Shown here one piece after another: positions 63,917-64,000 of a stretch of 64,000 nucleotides of DNA. Numbering within the stretch: the first letter of the stretch is position 1; each line of letters starts with the position of its first letter. The DNA is from Corella eumyota (taxonomy: Eukaryota; Chordata; Ascidiacea; Phlebobranchia; Corellidae), in NCBI GenBank assembly GCA_963082875.1, contig OY720097.1:20840501-20904500 (forward strand), given 5' to 3'. The position numbers and the translations under genes are program-made. The notes under the pieces were generated by a model, which made no database searches, had not been told where the DNA came from, and worked only from the letters and a program-made list of their open reading frames with translations.

Positions 63917-64000
63917 CTGTAATAAAAATATTAAAAAAATATTGTTAGAGCAAAAAGTAGAAAATAGATTAAAAAAAAACTTTAGACTAAAAAAAATATA

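Overview
The window looks like genomic DNA of a tunicate, most likely a Ciona species. The evidence is very AT-rich non-coding DNA, compact genes with short exons and small GT-AG introns, a tRNA-derived SINE family repeated many times in introns, spliced-leader-type acceptor sites just upstream of two start codons, and tandem kelch-like genes. The species call is inference from these features and was not tested by a search. All exon models below were built by hand from splice sites and checked for reading-frame continuity.

Region 1 (1-16505, minus strand) is a tandem array of five BTB-BACK-Kelch (KLHL) genes sharing one 12-exon plan. From left to right these are E (runs off the left edge), D (7-bp duplication causing a frameshift), C (truncated to BTB-BACK), B (intact, 542 aa) and A (intact, 540 aa). 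Introns 2 of D, B and A carry a related insert that looks like a hAT-type MITE.

Region 2 (18031-24158, plus strand) is an 11-exon major-facilitator transporter of the MFSD4/NaGLT1 type, 477 aa, divergent from KLHL copy A.

Region 3 (25300-37500) is bounded by a 261-bp inverted repeat. It holds a minisatellite, a roughly 5-kb degenerate array of minus-strand exon-like cassettes whose reading frames are partly conserved, a T-rich stretch with duplicated segments, three tandem hairpins with covarying stems, and the last two exons of an unrecognised membrane protein. This is the least explained part of the window.

Region 4 (37751-42311, plus strand) is a 13-exon gene encoding a 506-aa basic, low-complexity protein. 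Its N-terminus and C-terminus resemble vertebrate REDIC1 (C12orf40), a meiotic crossover factor.

Region 5 (43026-63916, minus strand) is 17 exons of an adhesion GPCR with a PAN/apple domain, GAIN/GPS, seven membrane helices and a long cytoplasmic tail. Its 5' end lies beyond the right edge. A complete eight-exon microsomal cytochrome P450 of the CYP1/CYP17 type (57152-61419, plus strand, 605 aa) sits antisense inside its 10-kb intron, preceded by a less AT-rich stretch with clustered CACGTG palindromes and three TNGCGTG sites.
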